From: Natrinema gari JCM 14663
GTDB lineage: Archaea > Halobacteriota > Halobacteria > Halobacteriales > Natrialbaceae
DNA length: 64,000 bases
Reading direction: 5' to 3'
Assembly (NCBI RefSeq): GCF_000337175.1
Contig: NZ_AOIJ01000051.1
Location: 86,777-150,776, forward strand
Both the position numbers and the translations under genes were made by a program. Position 1 is the first letter of the stretch. Every line of letters begins with the position of its first letter. The notes beneath the pieces were generated by a model. That model made no database searches, had not been told where the DNA came from, and saw nothing but the letters and a program-made list of their open reading frames with translations. Of this stretch, positions 1 to 9,387 are shown one piece after another.

Positions 1-423
1 GTCGCGGCGACCGTCGGCCGAGCGACGAGATTGCCCGTCTACCGCGCCCGGATGCAGGTCGGGGCCACCCAAGCGAATCACGTGGCGTTCCACAGCGAGC
101 GCCAAGCGGGTGAGACGGCGAACGACGTCCCTGCCCGATTCGACGCGACCTACCACCCGGACGGCGAGGTCGTCACCGCCGACGCCGGCACGCTCGCACA
201 CTGGCTTACCGCGCGCCGACGGTTCTACGCCCCGGACGCCGGCACCGTCCTGACCGGCGAAATCGCACACGACCCGTGGCCGCTCCAGCCGGCCACGGCG
301 ACGATTCACGAGAACACGATGCTTTCGGCCAACGACCTGCCGACGCCGACCGGCGACCCGCTCGTCCACTACGCGGACGAAGTATCGATGGCCGGCTCGG
401 TTCCACGGCGGCTCGAGCACTGA
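1..423 (+). CDS. DUF2071/YqjF-family protein, C-terminal part (5' end outside window)
   Basis: The frame is open from the first base, so the gene begins upstream of the window. The visible 140 residues match the C-terminal half of the DUF2071 (YqjF-like, acetoacetate-decarboxylase-fold) family: the segments LPVYRARM, GTLAHWLTARRRFYAPDAG and the late motif HDPWPLQPATA-IHENTM occur in the family's usual order. The TTG at 31 looks like a start only because the upstream part is cut off. Members of this family have no firmly assigned reaction. The gene ends at a TGA 174 bp before the sugar transporter and reads in the same direction, but the gap has its own promoter-like sequence, so they are probably not one operon. 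Confidence 0.8.
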   Translation, partial: VAATVGRATRLPVYRARMQVGATQANHVAFHSERQAGETANDVPARFDATYHPDGEVVTADAGTLAHWLTARRRFYAPDAGTVLTGEIAHDPWPLQPATATIHENTMLSANDLPTPTGDPLVHYADEVSMAGSVPRRLEH

Positions 424-597
424 TCGCGCCTCGATGGGAACGCCACGAACAGCCGGTTCGGGGTCATCGATCTGCCGTCGGAACGCCGAGACGGTCCCGT
501 GTCACGGTCGCGCACGATCGGCACAGCGCTGACCTGTGTGGGCGCGTATCGTTAGGTTTGTTAACTACGGTATGAAACAATATTTCCACATAGTTCG

Positions 598-2037
598 ATG
601 TCAATGACAGGCACAGGAACGACCGGCAACGACCGGAATTCGTTCGTCTACGTCGTCGCGGCGTTGGCCGCACTCAACGGGCTACTGTTCGGGTTCGACA
701 CCGGTGTCATCTCCGGCGCGATGTTGTACATTCGGCACACGTTCGAACTGGCAACCGTCTTCGGCTATTCGATGAACGCCTCGCTGATTGAGGGGATCAT
801 CGTCAGCGGGGCGATGATCGGCGCGATCATCGGGGCGGCGCTGGGCGGCCGACTCGCGGATCGACTCGGTCGACGGCGACTCATCCTCGTGGGTGCCGTC
901 GTCTTCTTCGTCGGGTCGTTCATCATGGCGATCGCACCGACCGTCGAGATCCTGATCGTCGGTCGAATCGTCGACGGGATCGGCGTCGGGTTCGCCTCGG
1001 TCGTCGGTCCGCTGTACATCTCCGAGATCTCACCGCCGAAGATCCGCGGGTCGTTGGTCTCGCTCAACCAACTGACGATCACCAGCGGTATCCTCATCGC
1101 CTACCTCGTGAACTTCGCGTTCGCCGCCGGCGGCGAGTGGCGCTGGATGCTCGGCCTCGGCATGGTCCCCGCCGCAGTCCTCTTCGTCGGCATGCTGTTC
1201 ATGCCCGAGAGTCCCCGCTGGCTCTACGAACACGGCCGCGAGAGCGATGCTCGCGAGGTCCTCGCCAGTACCCGCGTCGAGACCCAGGTCGAGGACGAAC
1301 TGCGTGAGATCAAAGAGACGATCCGCACCGAGTCCGGGACGCTCCGCGACCTCCTCGAGCCGTGGGTGCGCCCGATGCTGATCGTCGGCGTCGGCCTGGC
1401 GGTATTCCAGCAGGTGACCGGCATCAACACGGTCATGTACTACGCGCCGACGATCCTCGAGTCGACCGGCTTCGCGGATACCGACTCGATCCTCGCGACC
1501 GTCGGTATCGGCGTCGTCAACGTCGTCATGACCGTCGTCGCGGTGTTGTTGATCGACCGGACGGGCCGCCGTCCGCTGTTGCTCGTGGGACTGGCCGGGA
1601 TGAGCGCCATGCTCGCCGTCCTGGGAATCGCGTTCTACCTGCCTGGTCTCTCGGGCGCGATCGGCTGGATCGCGACCGGGAGCCTGATGTTGTACGTCGC
1701 GTTCTTCGCGATCGGACTGGGACCGGTCTTCTGGCTGCTGATCTCCGAGATCTACCCGATGGAGATCCGCGGGACGGCAATGGGCGTCGTCACCGTCGTC
1801 AACTGGGCCGGCAACCTGCTCGTGTCGTTGACCTTCCTGCGACTGATCGACATCGTCGGGCAGACGGGGACGTTCTGGCTGTACGGCGCACTCTCGGTGC
1901 TCGCGTTGCTCTTCTGTTATCGGCTTGTACCCGAGACCAAAGGGCGGTCGCTCGAGGCGATCGAGGGCGACCTCCGCGAGACGGCGTTCGGAGCCGATGC
2001 CGGCGAGCGCCCACAGGTCACGGAGACGGACGACTAA
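598..2037 (+). CDS. MFS sugar porter (sugar:H+ symporter family)
   Basis: The 479-residue protein has about 12 hydrophobic segments and the full set of sugar-porter signatures: GRLADRLGRRR after TM2, PESPRWLYEHGR after TM6, QQVTGINTVMYYAPTI in TM7, DRTGRRPLLL between TM8 and TM9, and PETKGRSLE after TM12. It should move a hexose or pentose across the cytoplasmic membrane; the substrate cannot be read from the sequence. The ATG at 598 is preceded by an AT-rich stretch at 565-590 that could carry the promoter, implying a very short leader. A second ATG at 604 is possible. The next gene is convergent, so this is a single-gene unit. Confidence 0.93.
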   Translation: MSMTGTGTTGNDRNSFVYVVAALAALNGLLFGFDTGVISGAMLYIRHTFELATVFGYSMNASLIEGIIVSGAMIGAIIGAALGGRLADRLGRRRLILVGAVVFFVGSFIMAIAPTVEILIVGRIVDGIGVGFASVVGPLYISEISPPKIRGSLVSLNQLTITSGILIAYLVNFAFAAGGEWRWMLGLGMVPAAVLFVGMLFMPESPRWLYEHGRESDAREVLASTRVETQVEDELREIKETIRTESGTLRDLLEPWVRPMLIVGVGLAVFQQVTGINTVMYYAPTILESTGFADTDSILATVGIGVVNVVMTVVAVLLIDRTGRRPLLLVGLAGMSAMLAVLGIAFYLPGLSGAIGWIATGSLMLYVAFFAIGLGPVFWLLISEIYPMEIRGTAMGVVTVVNWAGNLLVSLTFLRLIDIVGQTGTFWLYGALSVLALLFCYRLVPETKGRSLEAIEGDLRETAFGADAGERPQVTETDD

Positions 2038-2098
2038 CGGTCGAGAACGGCGTTCCGATCGAAAAGAACCCTAATCGCGACAACCGGCGAGTCGGCGT

Positions 2099-3091
2099 CT
2101 ACTGGTCGGTATCGATCAGTCCGAAGTCGGTGCCGGCACCGTCCTCGCGGGCGGTCTCGTAGACGACCCGCGCGGCCGCGACGTCCTGAATCGCGAGCCC
2201 GGTCGAATCGAAGACCGTAACGCCCGTCTCCTCGGTCCGTCCCGCCTTCGAGCCGACGACGACTTCGCCGATTTCGCCGTGGATGTCGTCGTCGGTCAAC
2301 ACGCCCTCGTGGTAGGGGACGTTGATCTCGCCCGAGTGAGTACACTGCTCGTGGTCGTCGATGACGATCCGCGCCGCGTCCAGCAGTTCGTCGTGCAGTT
2401 CGTGTTTCCCCTCGGCGTCGGCCCCCATCGCGTTGATGTGTGTGTGCTCGCCGACGTCGGAGGGACCCACGATCGGATCCTCGACCGGCGTCACGGTCGA
2501 ACACACGTCGCAGTGACCGGCCTCGGAAATCGAGCCGCTGCGGATATCGAAGCGGTCCTCGTAGGTCTCGACGAACCGCTGTACGCGCTCCTCGTCGGGG
2601 TCCGAAACGACGACTTCCTCGATCGGTCGAATCTCGCTGATCGCCTCGAGTTGCGTGTACGATTGGACGCCGGCCCCGATGAGTCCGAGACTCGAGGCGT
2701 CCTCGACGGCGAGGTAGTCGGTGGCGACGGCGGCCGCCGCGCCGGTTCGTTTCATCGTCAGCGCCGTCCCGTCCATGATCGCAAGCGGGAGCGCGGTCTC
2801 GGGGTCGGAGTAGATCATCGTCCCCAGTACCGTCGGGAGGTCGTGCTCCGCGGGGTTGTCCGGATGGACGTTGACCCACTTCAGGCCGGCCGCGTCCCAG
2901 TCACCCGTATCGAGGTAGGCGGGCATCGATCGGAAGTCACCGTTGTACTGCGGGAGATCGATGTAGGACTTCGCCGGCATCTGTGTGGTGCCGCGCTCGA
3001 ACGCACCGAAGGCCTGTTCGATCGCATCGATGACAGCTGACATTCGTGCATACTCGTTTACATCATCGCTATCTAACAGAAGCGTATTCAT
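2099..3091 (-). CDS. Alanine dehydrogenase / ornithine cyclodeaminase family protein
   Basis: The 330 residues match the ornithine cyclodeaminase/mu-crystallin superfamily. Visible signatures are LKWVNVHPDNP (the substrate-binding Lys region), a Rossmann GLIGAGVQS nucleotide-binding loop near the middle, and the C-terminal FDSTGLAIQDVAAA. Archaeal members are NAD-dependent alanine dehydrogenases (pyruvate + NH3 + NADH to alanine); other members deaminate ornithine or reduce cyclic imines, so the exact substrate is uncertain. Length is normal for the family. It is convergent with the sugar transporter and transcribed alone, with ATG at 3091. Confidence 0.87.
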   Translation of the reverse strand: MNTLLLDSDDVNEYARMSAVIDAIEQAFGAFERGTTQMPAKSYIDLPQYNGDFRSMPAYLDTGDWDAAGLKWVNVHPDNPAEHDLPTVLGTMIYSDPETALPLAIMDGTALTMKRTGAAAAVATDYLAVEDASSLGLIGAGVQSYTQLEAISEIRPIEEVVVSDPDEERVQRFVETYEDRFDIRSGSISEAGHCDVCSTVTPVEDPIVGPSDVGEHTHINAMGADAEGKHELHDELLDAARIVIDDHEQCTHSGEINVPYHEGVLTDDDIHGEIGEVVVGSKAGRTEETGVTVFDSTGLAIQDVAAARVVYETAREDGAGTDFGLIDTDQ

Positions 3092-3584
3092 ACTCGCGGA
3101 TATTGCGGGCTACTACTTAGTTTGTCGTGGTTCAACGGGTGTATGCGGTATGTGAGCAATATGTATACTAACCAACACTAATGGACAGTGGCAATTGGCC
3201 CCACGGTCCAGGGCCACGCCGCGTTCGAGCGACCTCCCGCTCGGCTCCCCGTCCGCGGCCCCGCCGAAGACGCTGCCGACGGGTCGTGTCGGAGCGACGG
3301 CGTTCGTCATTCGCAGCTATTATTGTGAAAATACATGAACGTTTCGAGACGGCCGGTCACGAGCGATTGCCCATCGGGAGGCCGAGCGCAGCGGCTCGAG
3401 GATCAGATTCGGGAGCGCGACGAAACGGCAAGTGAAGCTGGGCCGACTCGAAGCAGCGGAAAGAGCGATCCGGGCTGGAGTCGCTCCCACCGAGTGTTCC
3501 CGCGAGCGCCGCCGATCCGACCGGCCTGACGGCCGGCGCGGAGGGACGAACGCGTCCCGGAACGGAGCGTGGTGTCGGACCTTG
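3092..3584. other. Intergenic region between alanine dehydrogenase and thermosome
   Basis: About 490 bases lie between the start of the dehydrogenase and the stop of the thermosome gene. The short reading frames here have arginine-rich, shadow-type composition and I do not accept any as a gene. Near the dehydrogenase start the DNA is AT-richer (3100-3180) and should hold its promoter. Downstream of the thermosome stop is a perfect hairpin, CCGGCC-TGAC-GGCCGG, at 3521-3536, with no T-run after it on the minus strand, so it is not a clear terminator. Confidence 0.5.
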
Positions 3585-5264
3585 TTACATCATGCCGCCC
3601 ATGCCGCCGCCCATACCGCCCATGCCGCCGCCCATGCCACCGGGGCCGCCGGCGGGCATGTCTTCGTCGTCGTCATCGTGGGAGACCGCGAGGTCGCCCG
3701 CGGCGATGACGTCGTCGATGCGCAGTAGCATGACAGCCGCCTCGGTGGCGGACTCGATGGCCTGCGTCTTCACGCGCAGCGGCTCGTAGACGCCCTCGGC
3801 GTCCATATCGATGGTGTCACCGGTGTAGGCGTCGAGACCGGCGGCGGTGTCGCCGCCGTCGTGGCCACTGCGAAGCTCGACCAGCGAGTCGATGGGATCG
3901 AGACCCGCGTTCTCGGCCAGCGTGCGCGGGATGACCTCGAGCGCGTCCGCGAAGGCTTCGACGGCGAGTTGCTCGCGGCCGCCGACGGAGTCGGCGTAGT
4001 CGCGCAGCGAGAGCGAGATATCGATCTCGGGTGCGCCGCCGCCGGCGAGCACCTTCCCGTCCTCGACGGTCGTCCGGACGACGCCCAGCGAGTCCTCGAC
4101 GGCGCGGTCGATCTCGTCGATGACGTGCTCGGTACCGCCGCGGAGGATCAGGGTGACGGCCTTGGCGTCGTCGACGTCCTCGACGAAGATCCGCTGGTCG
4201 CCGGCGATCTCCTTCTGTGCAACGCTTCCGGCAGCGCCGAGGTCGTCCTCGGTCAGGTCGTCGACGCTCGAGACCGGCGAGGCACCGGTCGCGCGAGCGA
4301 GCTGGGCCTGGTCGCTGGACTTGACGCGACGGACGGCGATGATGCCCTCCTGTGCGAGGTAGTGCTGGGCCATGTCGTCGATGCCGCCGTCGACGAAGAC
4401 GACGTCAGCACCGGCGTCGGCGACCTGTTCGGCCATCTCGCGCAGCTGTGCTTCCTCCTGTTCGAGGAACTGCTCGAGCTGGTCGGGGTCGGTGACGTTG
4501 ACCTCGGCGTCGATCTCGGTCTCCTTGATCTCTAAGTCGCCGTTGACGATCGCGATGTCGGCGTCCTCGGCGAAGTACGGCATGTTCTCGGAGACGCGCT
4601 CCTTGTCGACGATGACGCCCTCGACGAGTTCGGAGTTCTCGACGGAGCCGCCGACGACCTTCTCGACTTTGATGTTGTCCGTGTCGACGCCGTCGTCGTC
4701 GGCGACCGCGCGAACGGCCTCGACGATGAGCCCCGAGAGCAGGTCCTTGGCGTTCTCCGCGCCCTTGCCGGTCATCGCCGTCGCGGCGATCTGCTCGAGG
4801 ATTTCGGTGTCGTCCTCGTCGACGTCGATGGCGATCTCTTCCAGGGCCGCGGTGGCCTCTTCGGCGGCCTCTCGGTACCCCTGCGCGAGGGTGGTCGCGT
4901 GGATGTCCTGGTCCAGCAGGTCCTCGGCCTGGCTGAGGAGTTCCCCGGCGACGACGACGGCGCTCGTGGTGCCGTCACCGACTTCCTCTTCCTGAGTCTC
5001 GGCGACTTCGACGATCATGTCGGCCGCGGGGTGGTCGATCTCCATCTCCGAGAGCAGGGTGACACCGTCGTTCGTGACGATGACGTTGCCCGAGGAGTCG
5101 ACGAGCATCTTGTCCATCCCCTTCGGGCCGAGCGTCGTCCGAACCGACTCGGCGACGGCCTTCCCGGCCTGCACGTTCATTGACTGCGCGTCCTCCCCGG
5201 AGGTTCGCTGGCTGTCCTCCGAGAGTACGATAAGGGGCTGGTTGCCCATCTGCTGTTGAGCCAT
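3585..5264 (-). CDS. thsA: Thermosome (group II chaperonin) subunit
   Basis: This is a 559-residue group II chaperonin subunit that forms ATP-driven double-ring folding cages in the cytosol. Diagnostic segments are [15 protein letters not shown] near residue 40, [17 protein letters not shown], the ATP-site GDGTTSAVV, and the C-terminal [12 protein letters not shown]. It ends in the flexible Gly-Gly-Met repeat tail typical of thermosomes. I place the start at the ATG at 5264 ([17 protein letters not shown]), the usual family N-terminus; an in-frame extension to 5309 would run through the promoter. The gene is monocistronic, and which of the several haloarchaeal paralogues (CCT1-3) it is cannot be settled here. 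Confidence 0.96.
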   Translation of the reverse strand: MAQQQMGNQPLIVLSEDSQRTSGEDAQSMNVQAGKAVAESVRTTLGPKGMDKMLVDSSGNVIVTNDGVTLLSEMEIDHPAADMIVEVAETQEEEVGDGTTSAVVVAGELLSQAEDLLDQDIHATTLAQGYREAAEEATAALEEIAIDVDEDDTEILEQIAATAMTGKGAENAKDLLSGLIVEAVRAVADDDGVDTDNIKVEKVVGGSVENSELVEGVIVDKERVSENMPYFAEDADIAIVNGDLEIKETEIDAEVNVTDPDQLEQFLEQEEAQLREMAEQVADAGADVVFVDGGIDDMAQHYLAQEGIIAVRRVKSSDQAQLARATGASPVSSVDDLTEDDLGAAGSVAQKEIAGDQRIFVEDVDDAKAVTLILRGGTEHVIDEIDRAVEDSLGVVRTTVEDGKVLAGGGAPEIDISLSLRDYADSVGGREQLAVEAFADALEVIPRTLAENAGLDPIDSLVELRSGHDGGDTAAGLDAYTGDTIDMDAEGVYEPLRVKTQAIESATEAAVMLLRIDDVIAAGDLAVSHDDDDEDMPAGGPGGMGGGMGGMGGGMGGMM

Positions 5265-5290
5265 AGTCACTCGAAGGATTGATTGTGATT

Positions 5291-5306
5291 CTATATAAGC
5301 TTTTCC
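5291..5306 (-). promoter_or_regulatory. TATA box and BRE of the thermosome gene
   Basis: On the minus strand the sequence reads GGGAAAAGCTTATATAG: a purine-rich BRE followed by a TATATA box. The box centre is about 30 nt upstream of the ATG at 5264, so the transcript should start within a few bases of the start codon. A second TATATATA run lies further up, near 5373-5381, and could give an alternative start with a longer leader. Confidence 0.75.
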
Positions 5307-5528
5307 CAATTAATCGGACAGGGTGGCTCGAGGTACTCCCTGTCGTGCGTTTTCGATGCAAGCGCTCTCCGGGTATATATAGTCATACTGCGTGAGAATC
5401 GCCGGGTAGATACCGCGTCGCTGGGGATTCGAACGGACGGTTGCTACCGATAGAAAAGCGGTTCGAACGATCGGGTCGGTCGGCGACAGCGGGGTCGACG
5501 ACGCGGGGCCCTCGTACCGGGAGAACGG

Positions 5529-6086
5529 TCAGGACTGGCCGCCGGGGAACCGGTGGTACTCCATCCCCTTGTGTTTCATCTCGTTGTGCTTCTCCTCGAG
5601 GAAGGAGTAGACCGCGCCGTGGGGCGCGCCGTCTAGGAGCATCTCGGCGGCGGTGCGGACGGCGTCGACCTCCTGTGGTGCGCCGATGATGCCCAGCGTC
5701 GAGCCGTAGATGACGACGTCGGCACCGGTTAGCTCTTCCATTAGTTCGCGGGTCCGGCCGCCCTCGCCGATGAGCCGGCCCTTCTTGCGTTTCATGTCGT
5801 TTTTGTTGCGCGCGGCGGCGTCGATGTCGACGACATCGAACAACATCATGTCGTCCTCGAGCAGTCGCAGGGCGTCCTCGGGCGCGAAGCCGCGGCCGAT
5901 CGCGCGAACGATTTCGGGGCCCTTGAGGCCGAGTACGGGATCACCGACCGTTTCGACGGCGACGGAGCCGTTCTCCGAGTCGATGTCGAGTCGTACTTCC
6001 GCCGCCGCCTCGATCTCGCGCATCGTCTCGCCTCCTTCACCGATGAGAACGCCGATGCGGTCCTGCGGAATCTTCACGTGCTGCAT
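5529..6086 (-). CDS. KH-domain rRNA-processing protein (archaeal Pno1/Dim2-like)
   Basis: The 185-residue protein carries two KH RNA-binding domains. The first has the loop IGVLIGEGGETMREIE, the second KKGRLIGEGGRTRELMEELTG, followed by the family tail GAPHGAVYSFLEEK. Archaeal relatives of eukaryotic Pno1/Dim2 take part in small-subunit rRNA maturation; in Archaea the gene is often found near the RIO1 kinase gene, which here lies 2.3 kb away beyond an insertion-prone patch. I use the ATG at 6086 (MQHVKIPQDRIG); the frame stays open for 75 codons further upstream, but that part does not look like this family. Confidence 0.92.
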   Translation of the reverse strand: MQHVKIPQDRIGVLIGEGGETMREIEAAAEVRLDIDSENGSVAVETVGDPVLGLKGPEIVRAIGRGFAPEDALRLLEDDMMLFDVVDIDAAARNKNDMKRKKGRLIGEGGRTRELMEELTGADVVIYGSTLGIIGAPQEVDAVRTAAEMLLDGAPHGAVYSFLEEKHNEMKHKGMEYHRFPGGQS

Positions 6087-6519
6087 ACGGCCCGGTACTC
6101 GCTGGGTGAGGTTAAGCGCTTGGTCCGCGAGACGGATGTGCCGTGGCACCGACGCACGCGTAATCTCGCGCAACTCTCCCAAGATAATCAGTTGCCTCAG
6201 CAATGAGGGTCTTGCCGCCCATAAAATGCCGAACCAACCAGTTCTCAAACTGTTCCAGCCAAACCGAAGCAGACATCGTCGAAAATTTGCGTCAAGCATT
6301 CGCCGTCGCATGGAACCAGCTTATCTGAACACTACCTCGTGTCCTCGCCTTCAAAGGATTCATTGGACGAAGGTGGACCGTCATAGCGGGTATCGTCTAC
6401 CATTTTCGCCGTGTCCCAGCCGTCGAAATTATCGGAGATTAGTGAGAATCTGGGTGGGTCTGGGATGTGGCACTAATTCTGACCGCACTCCTTAATAAAG
6501 AAGCCTTGAAAAAGTACTG
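6087..6519. other. Intergenic stretch with possible gene debris
   Basis: Four hundred bases with reduced GC content. On the minus strand, about 6333-6465 holds a short open segment without a good start, whose translation contains SLISDNFDGWDTAKMVDD and ends at a TAG. On the same strand, 6130-6276 holds an ATG-initiated segment beginning MSASVWLEQFENWLVRHFMG that runs into the KH gene's upstream region. Neither is recognisable and neither has a full gene length. They look like ends of displaced or decayed genes, perhaps from a mobile element. Confidence 0.35.
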
Positions 6520-7416
6520 TCAAAACCCCATGATGCTCTGGATGCCACCAGGGCCAGAACGACCCGGGACATTAAGCGAGAGACTTATCGAACAATCTTC
6601 CACTCCACACTCACAATTCAGTCCGTCAGCGTGCTGGGAGTAGCTATCAATCTCCAAGTTCATAGTATCATAGGAGGCAGGTACTTTCACCGTGAACCGT
6701 GTGTAATATGACAGTGTGTGACGTTGCCTCGGGGTGAGCAAATCGAACACATCTTGATTCGTCCAGGTCTCTTCGAGATCATTTTTAGGAGTCGTCTGCT
6801 CGGCTTCATCAACTAGCCAATTCACAATGTCTTTGCTAGCCCGTTTAACCTCCTGCTTCGTAGCGAATTTCTTAATTCCTTGCACAGCCACCTTCTTTGC
6901 AACCAGACTCCCGACGCCGCTGCTCGCGAGATAGAGAGCAGCGTCTGCGAGAACCTCGTTCGTGGTGTGTGCTTCGTCTTTGGGAATTGCTGATGCAGAC
7001 ATCTGCTTCTCTTGCGATTCATCCTGAAATATGGACGCACCAGGGTCGGGCGAATTCACCGAAAACCCGGTCTCCTCAACGATATCCGAAGGGTAGGAAA
7101 CCCAGTGGTCTCCAGTTTCTTGACGTTGGCGGTTTACCCCCGTCCCGAACAGCTCAAAGATCAGGTGGGAGTAGTCAGGACTATCTTGGTAGCTGTCTAG
7201 AAAGTTTGCCTGGAGATTGTGGTGATACAGTATATCGTTCGAGTCGATTCCCTTGCCATGGTACACTGACCTCGAGTTATCTTCCCAGCTGTTTCCTGGA
7301 GAGCCAGCTGCTGCAACTGGCTCCCCAAGAGTGTGCAATCCAACCGTCGCTGCGCCGATTCCAACGGAAGCCCTTTTCAGGAACGTGCGTCGGCCGTGAG
7401 GTGTATTTTTATCCAT
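6520..7416 (-). CDS. Tat-exported hypothetical protein
   Basis: The 298-residue protein begins with a twin-arginine signal: GRRTFLKRASVGIGAATVGL, then an Ala-rich end around AAAG. The mature part is not a family I recognise. It has a central helical, Ala/Lys-rich part (residues ~150-200) and a late cysteine cluster NCECGVEDC, then a Gly-rich tail. I start at ATG 7416, which puts the RR motif about eight residues in; the longer frame to 7458 adds 14 hydrophobic residues unlike a Tat N-region. Codon use is AT-richer than the backbone and a dead IS transposase sits directly upstream, so it is probably acquired DNA. A secreted toxin-like role is conceivable but unsupported. Confidence 0.7.
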   Translation of the reverse strand: MDKNTPHGRRTFLKRASVGIGAATVGLHTLGEPVAAAGSPGNSWEDNSRSVYHGKGIDSNDILYHHNLQANFLDSYQDSPDYSHLIFELFGTGVNRQRQETGDHWVSYPSDIVEETGFSVNSPDPGASIFQDESQEKQMSASAIPKDEAHTTNEVLADAALYLASSGVGSLVAKKVAVQGIKKFATKQEVKRASKDIVNWLVDEAEQTTPKNDLEETWTNQDVFDLLTPRQRHTLSYYTRFTVKVPASYDTMNLEIDSYSQHADGLNCECGVEDCSISLSLNVPGRSGPGGIQSIMGF

Positions 7417-7481
7417 TATGATGTCGTATACTTTGATCCGCACTAAAACAATAAACATTAACTAATATAAATATTGGGAAT

Positions 7482-7873
7482 CTATGTGAATATAAACAGT
7501 TGGAGCAACTCGTCAGCAGTTTTCGAATTAGTGTGACTGAAACAGTTTAGGAACGTAGTATCACTACGTTTTACTTCTTGAAAGACATGTTCGACGCGAC
7601 CGCTATTTCCGTATTAAGTATACCAGTAATAAATGATGCAGCAGATACAGGCGTCTTTCAGCGGTGTGGCAGCATCAACAAGGGACACGGCGTCGCTGAA
7701 ATCGTGTTTCTCGCGTAGTTCCGTAAGAAGCCCGTGAGATAAGACACACCCTCTGGTCGGTTTGAGTTTTGATGGATTAATTCGTTGGGGTCAGGGTCGA
7801 CGGCAGCGTACAGTCAATAGCGTTGATCATTGAGTTGAACTACAGTCTCGTCGTCGGCAATGTGACTCGGACA
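7482..7873 (-). pseudogene. Decayed DDE transposase (haloarchaeal IS6-like family)
   Basis: Reading the minus strand in all frames gives an ordered series of transposase pieces: DETVVQLNDQRY-stop-LYAAVDPDPNELIH, then after a frame change LKPTRGCVL...LREKHDFSDAVSLVDAATPLKDAC, then after another change GNSGRVEHVFQEVKR and FLNCFSHTNSKTADELLQLF. These correspond to the DDE core and C-terminus of haloarchaeal IS6-type transposases. At least one internal stop and two frameshifts make it non-functional, and the N-terminal third is missing. It lies directly upstream of the Tat-exported gene and marks an old insertion. Confidence 0.75.
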
Positions 7874-8009
7874 GTGACCGCTTCCAGGCATAGATCACTC
7901 AGAGAATGCCGTCACTCACGCTTCAATACTTATCAGCGCCGCGAGTACCGGGAGAGCCGTGACAACGACGTGCGTGACCGACTCGAGCCACACGGTGTGA
8001 GAAACAGCG

Positions 8010-8240
8010 CTACGCGCACACCGACCGAAACTGCACCGACCCCAACCGGGTGTCGACGATCGCGACCGTGGGGTCGTCGTCGGCCGCCAGCACGTGCGCG
8101 CCGAGGTTGAGTATCGTCGTCCGGCCGGTTTCCGATACCTCGCGCTCGTGGTGGTGACCGTAACAGACGAACTCGTAGCCGTCGCCGGCCGCCGTGCCGG
8201 AGGCGACGATCGTCCTCGAGGGTGTCGGGCACATCGGCAC
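8010..8240 (-). pseudogene. C-terminal remnant of a YfcE/MJ0936-type metallophosphoesterase
   Basis: The minus strand encodes DGYEFVCYGHHHEREV, then TTILNLGAHVLAADDDPTVAIVDT. This is the final metal-binding GHxH motif and closing strands of small calcineurin-like phosphodiesterases of the YfcE type. The first metal-binding motifs (DxH, GD, GNHD) are absent; upstream, the sequence breaks into unrelated frames. About two thirds of the gene is therefore gone. It sits between the dead transposase and RIO1, which suggests that the insertion event damaged it. Confidence 0.6.
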
Positions 8241-8350
8241 CCAGTCGGCACCGGAGCGGGTCGCGACCGCGGTGCGGGAGTTCGCCGAGGAAACGACGAC
8301 ACGGCCGATGTAAGCGGCCCGATCATCGAACGCACCGGTAAGAGGCGGTC

Positions 8351-9226
8351 TCAGTCCCGCGATGGGTCCGGCTTCGGGCTGGTGACGAACGCGAGCAGGT
8401 CGTCCGCCGTCACCGCGAGCCCTTGCCGCGAGAAAAAGCCCGCGACGTTTCGGCAGTCCCGCTCCAAGAAGTCGCGGCTGTTGGGGTGGTGGACTGTCAC
8501 GGCCTGACCGAGATCGATGAAGACGAGTTGCCCCTCGGTCTCGTCGAAGACGACGTTGTACTCGCTCAGGTCGCCGTGGATCAGGCCGGCCGAGTAGAGC
8601 CGGCGCATGTACTCACGCATGACCTCGTAGGCGGTTTGCGGGTTCTCGATGTGAACCTCGCCGAGCCGTTTCGCGCGGCCGTCGTCGGTCCCGATGTACT
8701 CCATGACCAGCACGTTCCGCTCGGTCGCGATCGGTTCCGGGACCCGCACACCGGCCGCTTTCGCCCGTCGAAGGTTTGCCAGTTCCTTCTTCGTCCACGC
8801 GAGAACGACGTCTTTCTTCTTGCCACCTAAGCCCTCGAATCGGGGATCACCCTCGAGATACTCCCGCATCTGATTGAAGTTCGAGGCATTGATCCGGTAA
8901 ATCTTGACCGCGACCTCGCGGTCGTCGCCCAGCGCATGATAGACGTTGGCTTCCTTGCCCGTCGAGAGCGGGCCGCCGAACGCCTCGACGTAGCCGTCCT
9001 GAACGAGTTTGTACAGCGCCGCGAAGGTCGCGTCGTCGAACACCGACTGCTCGACTTTGAACTGGTCGGCGTCCTTGATGCGCTCCTCGAACTGCTCGAA
9101 CTTCCGGTCGCGCTTCCGTGCGATTCGATCGGCCTCGGTCTCCGAAACATCGATCTCCTCCCACTCGTCGCCCGGGGTGTCGGCTTCCTCGAGGTCGACC
9201 AGTCCGAACTCCGTTCCCTGTCCCAT
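8351..9226 (-). CDS. rio1: RIO1-type serine/threonine protein kinase
   Basis: The 291-residue protein has the compact RIO kinase fold: GPLSTGKEANVYHA (the nucleotide loop), VAVKIYRI with the ATP-binding Lys, GLIHGDLSEYNVV as catalytic loop with Asp and Asn, and LVFIDLGQAV as the metal-binding motif. RIO1 acts in late maturation of the small ribosomal subunit. I start at ATG 9226 (MGQGTEFGLVDLEE); upstream in-frame codons are low quality and overlap the promoter of the divergent ferredoxin gene. An AT-rich TATTTAC motif about 30 nt upstream fits a near-leaderless transcript. Confidence 0.94.
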   Translation of the reverse strand: MGQGTEFGLVDLEEADTPGDEWEEIDVSETEADRIARKRDRKFEQFEERIKDADQFKVEQSVFDDATFAALYKLVQDGYVEAFGGPLSTGKEANVYHALGDDREVAVKIYRINASNFNQMREYLEGDPRFEGLGGKKKDVVLAWTKKELANLRRAKAAGVRVPEPIATERNVLVMEYIGTDDGRAKRLGEVHIENPQTAYEVMREYMRRLYSAGLIHGDLSEYNVVFDETEGQLVFIDLGQAVTVHHPNSRDFLERDCRNVAGFFSRQGLAVTADDLLAFVTSPKPDPSRD

Positions 9227-9387
9227 CTGTCCGGCTCTACGCGCCGGGTGCGGGTAAATACTGGGGCTTGGTCGGGCGGGCGTGCCGACGGCGATCGGAC
9301 GGACACGTCCACTCTTTTCTCCCTGCCCGTCGTATACCCGACCGTGAGTTCCACGACCGAGCGGCGACCGACAGTCGAGAGCCACCG

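Noticed and set aside
3113-3310. 65-residue frame upstream of alanine dehydrogenase
   Set aside because: No start signals, no motif, arginine/proline-rich shadow composition.
3521-3536. Perfect hairpin after the thermosome gene as a terminator
   Set aside because: No T-run follows on the minus strand; GC-rich hairpins of this size are frequent by chance here.
6087-6311. N-terminal extension of the KH protein
   Set aside because: The 75 extra residues are not like the family and the AT-richer DNA is better explained as intergenic debris.
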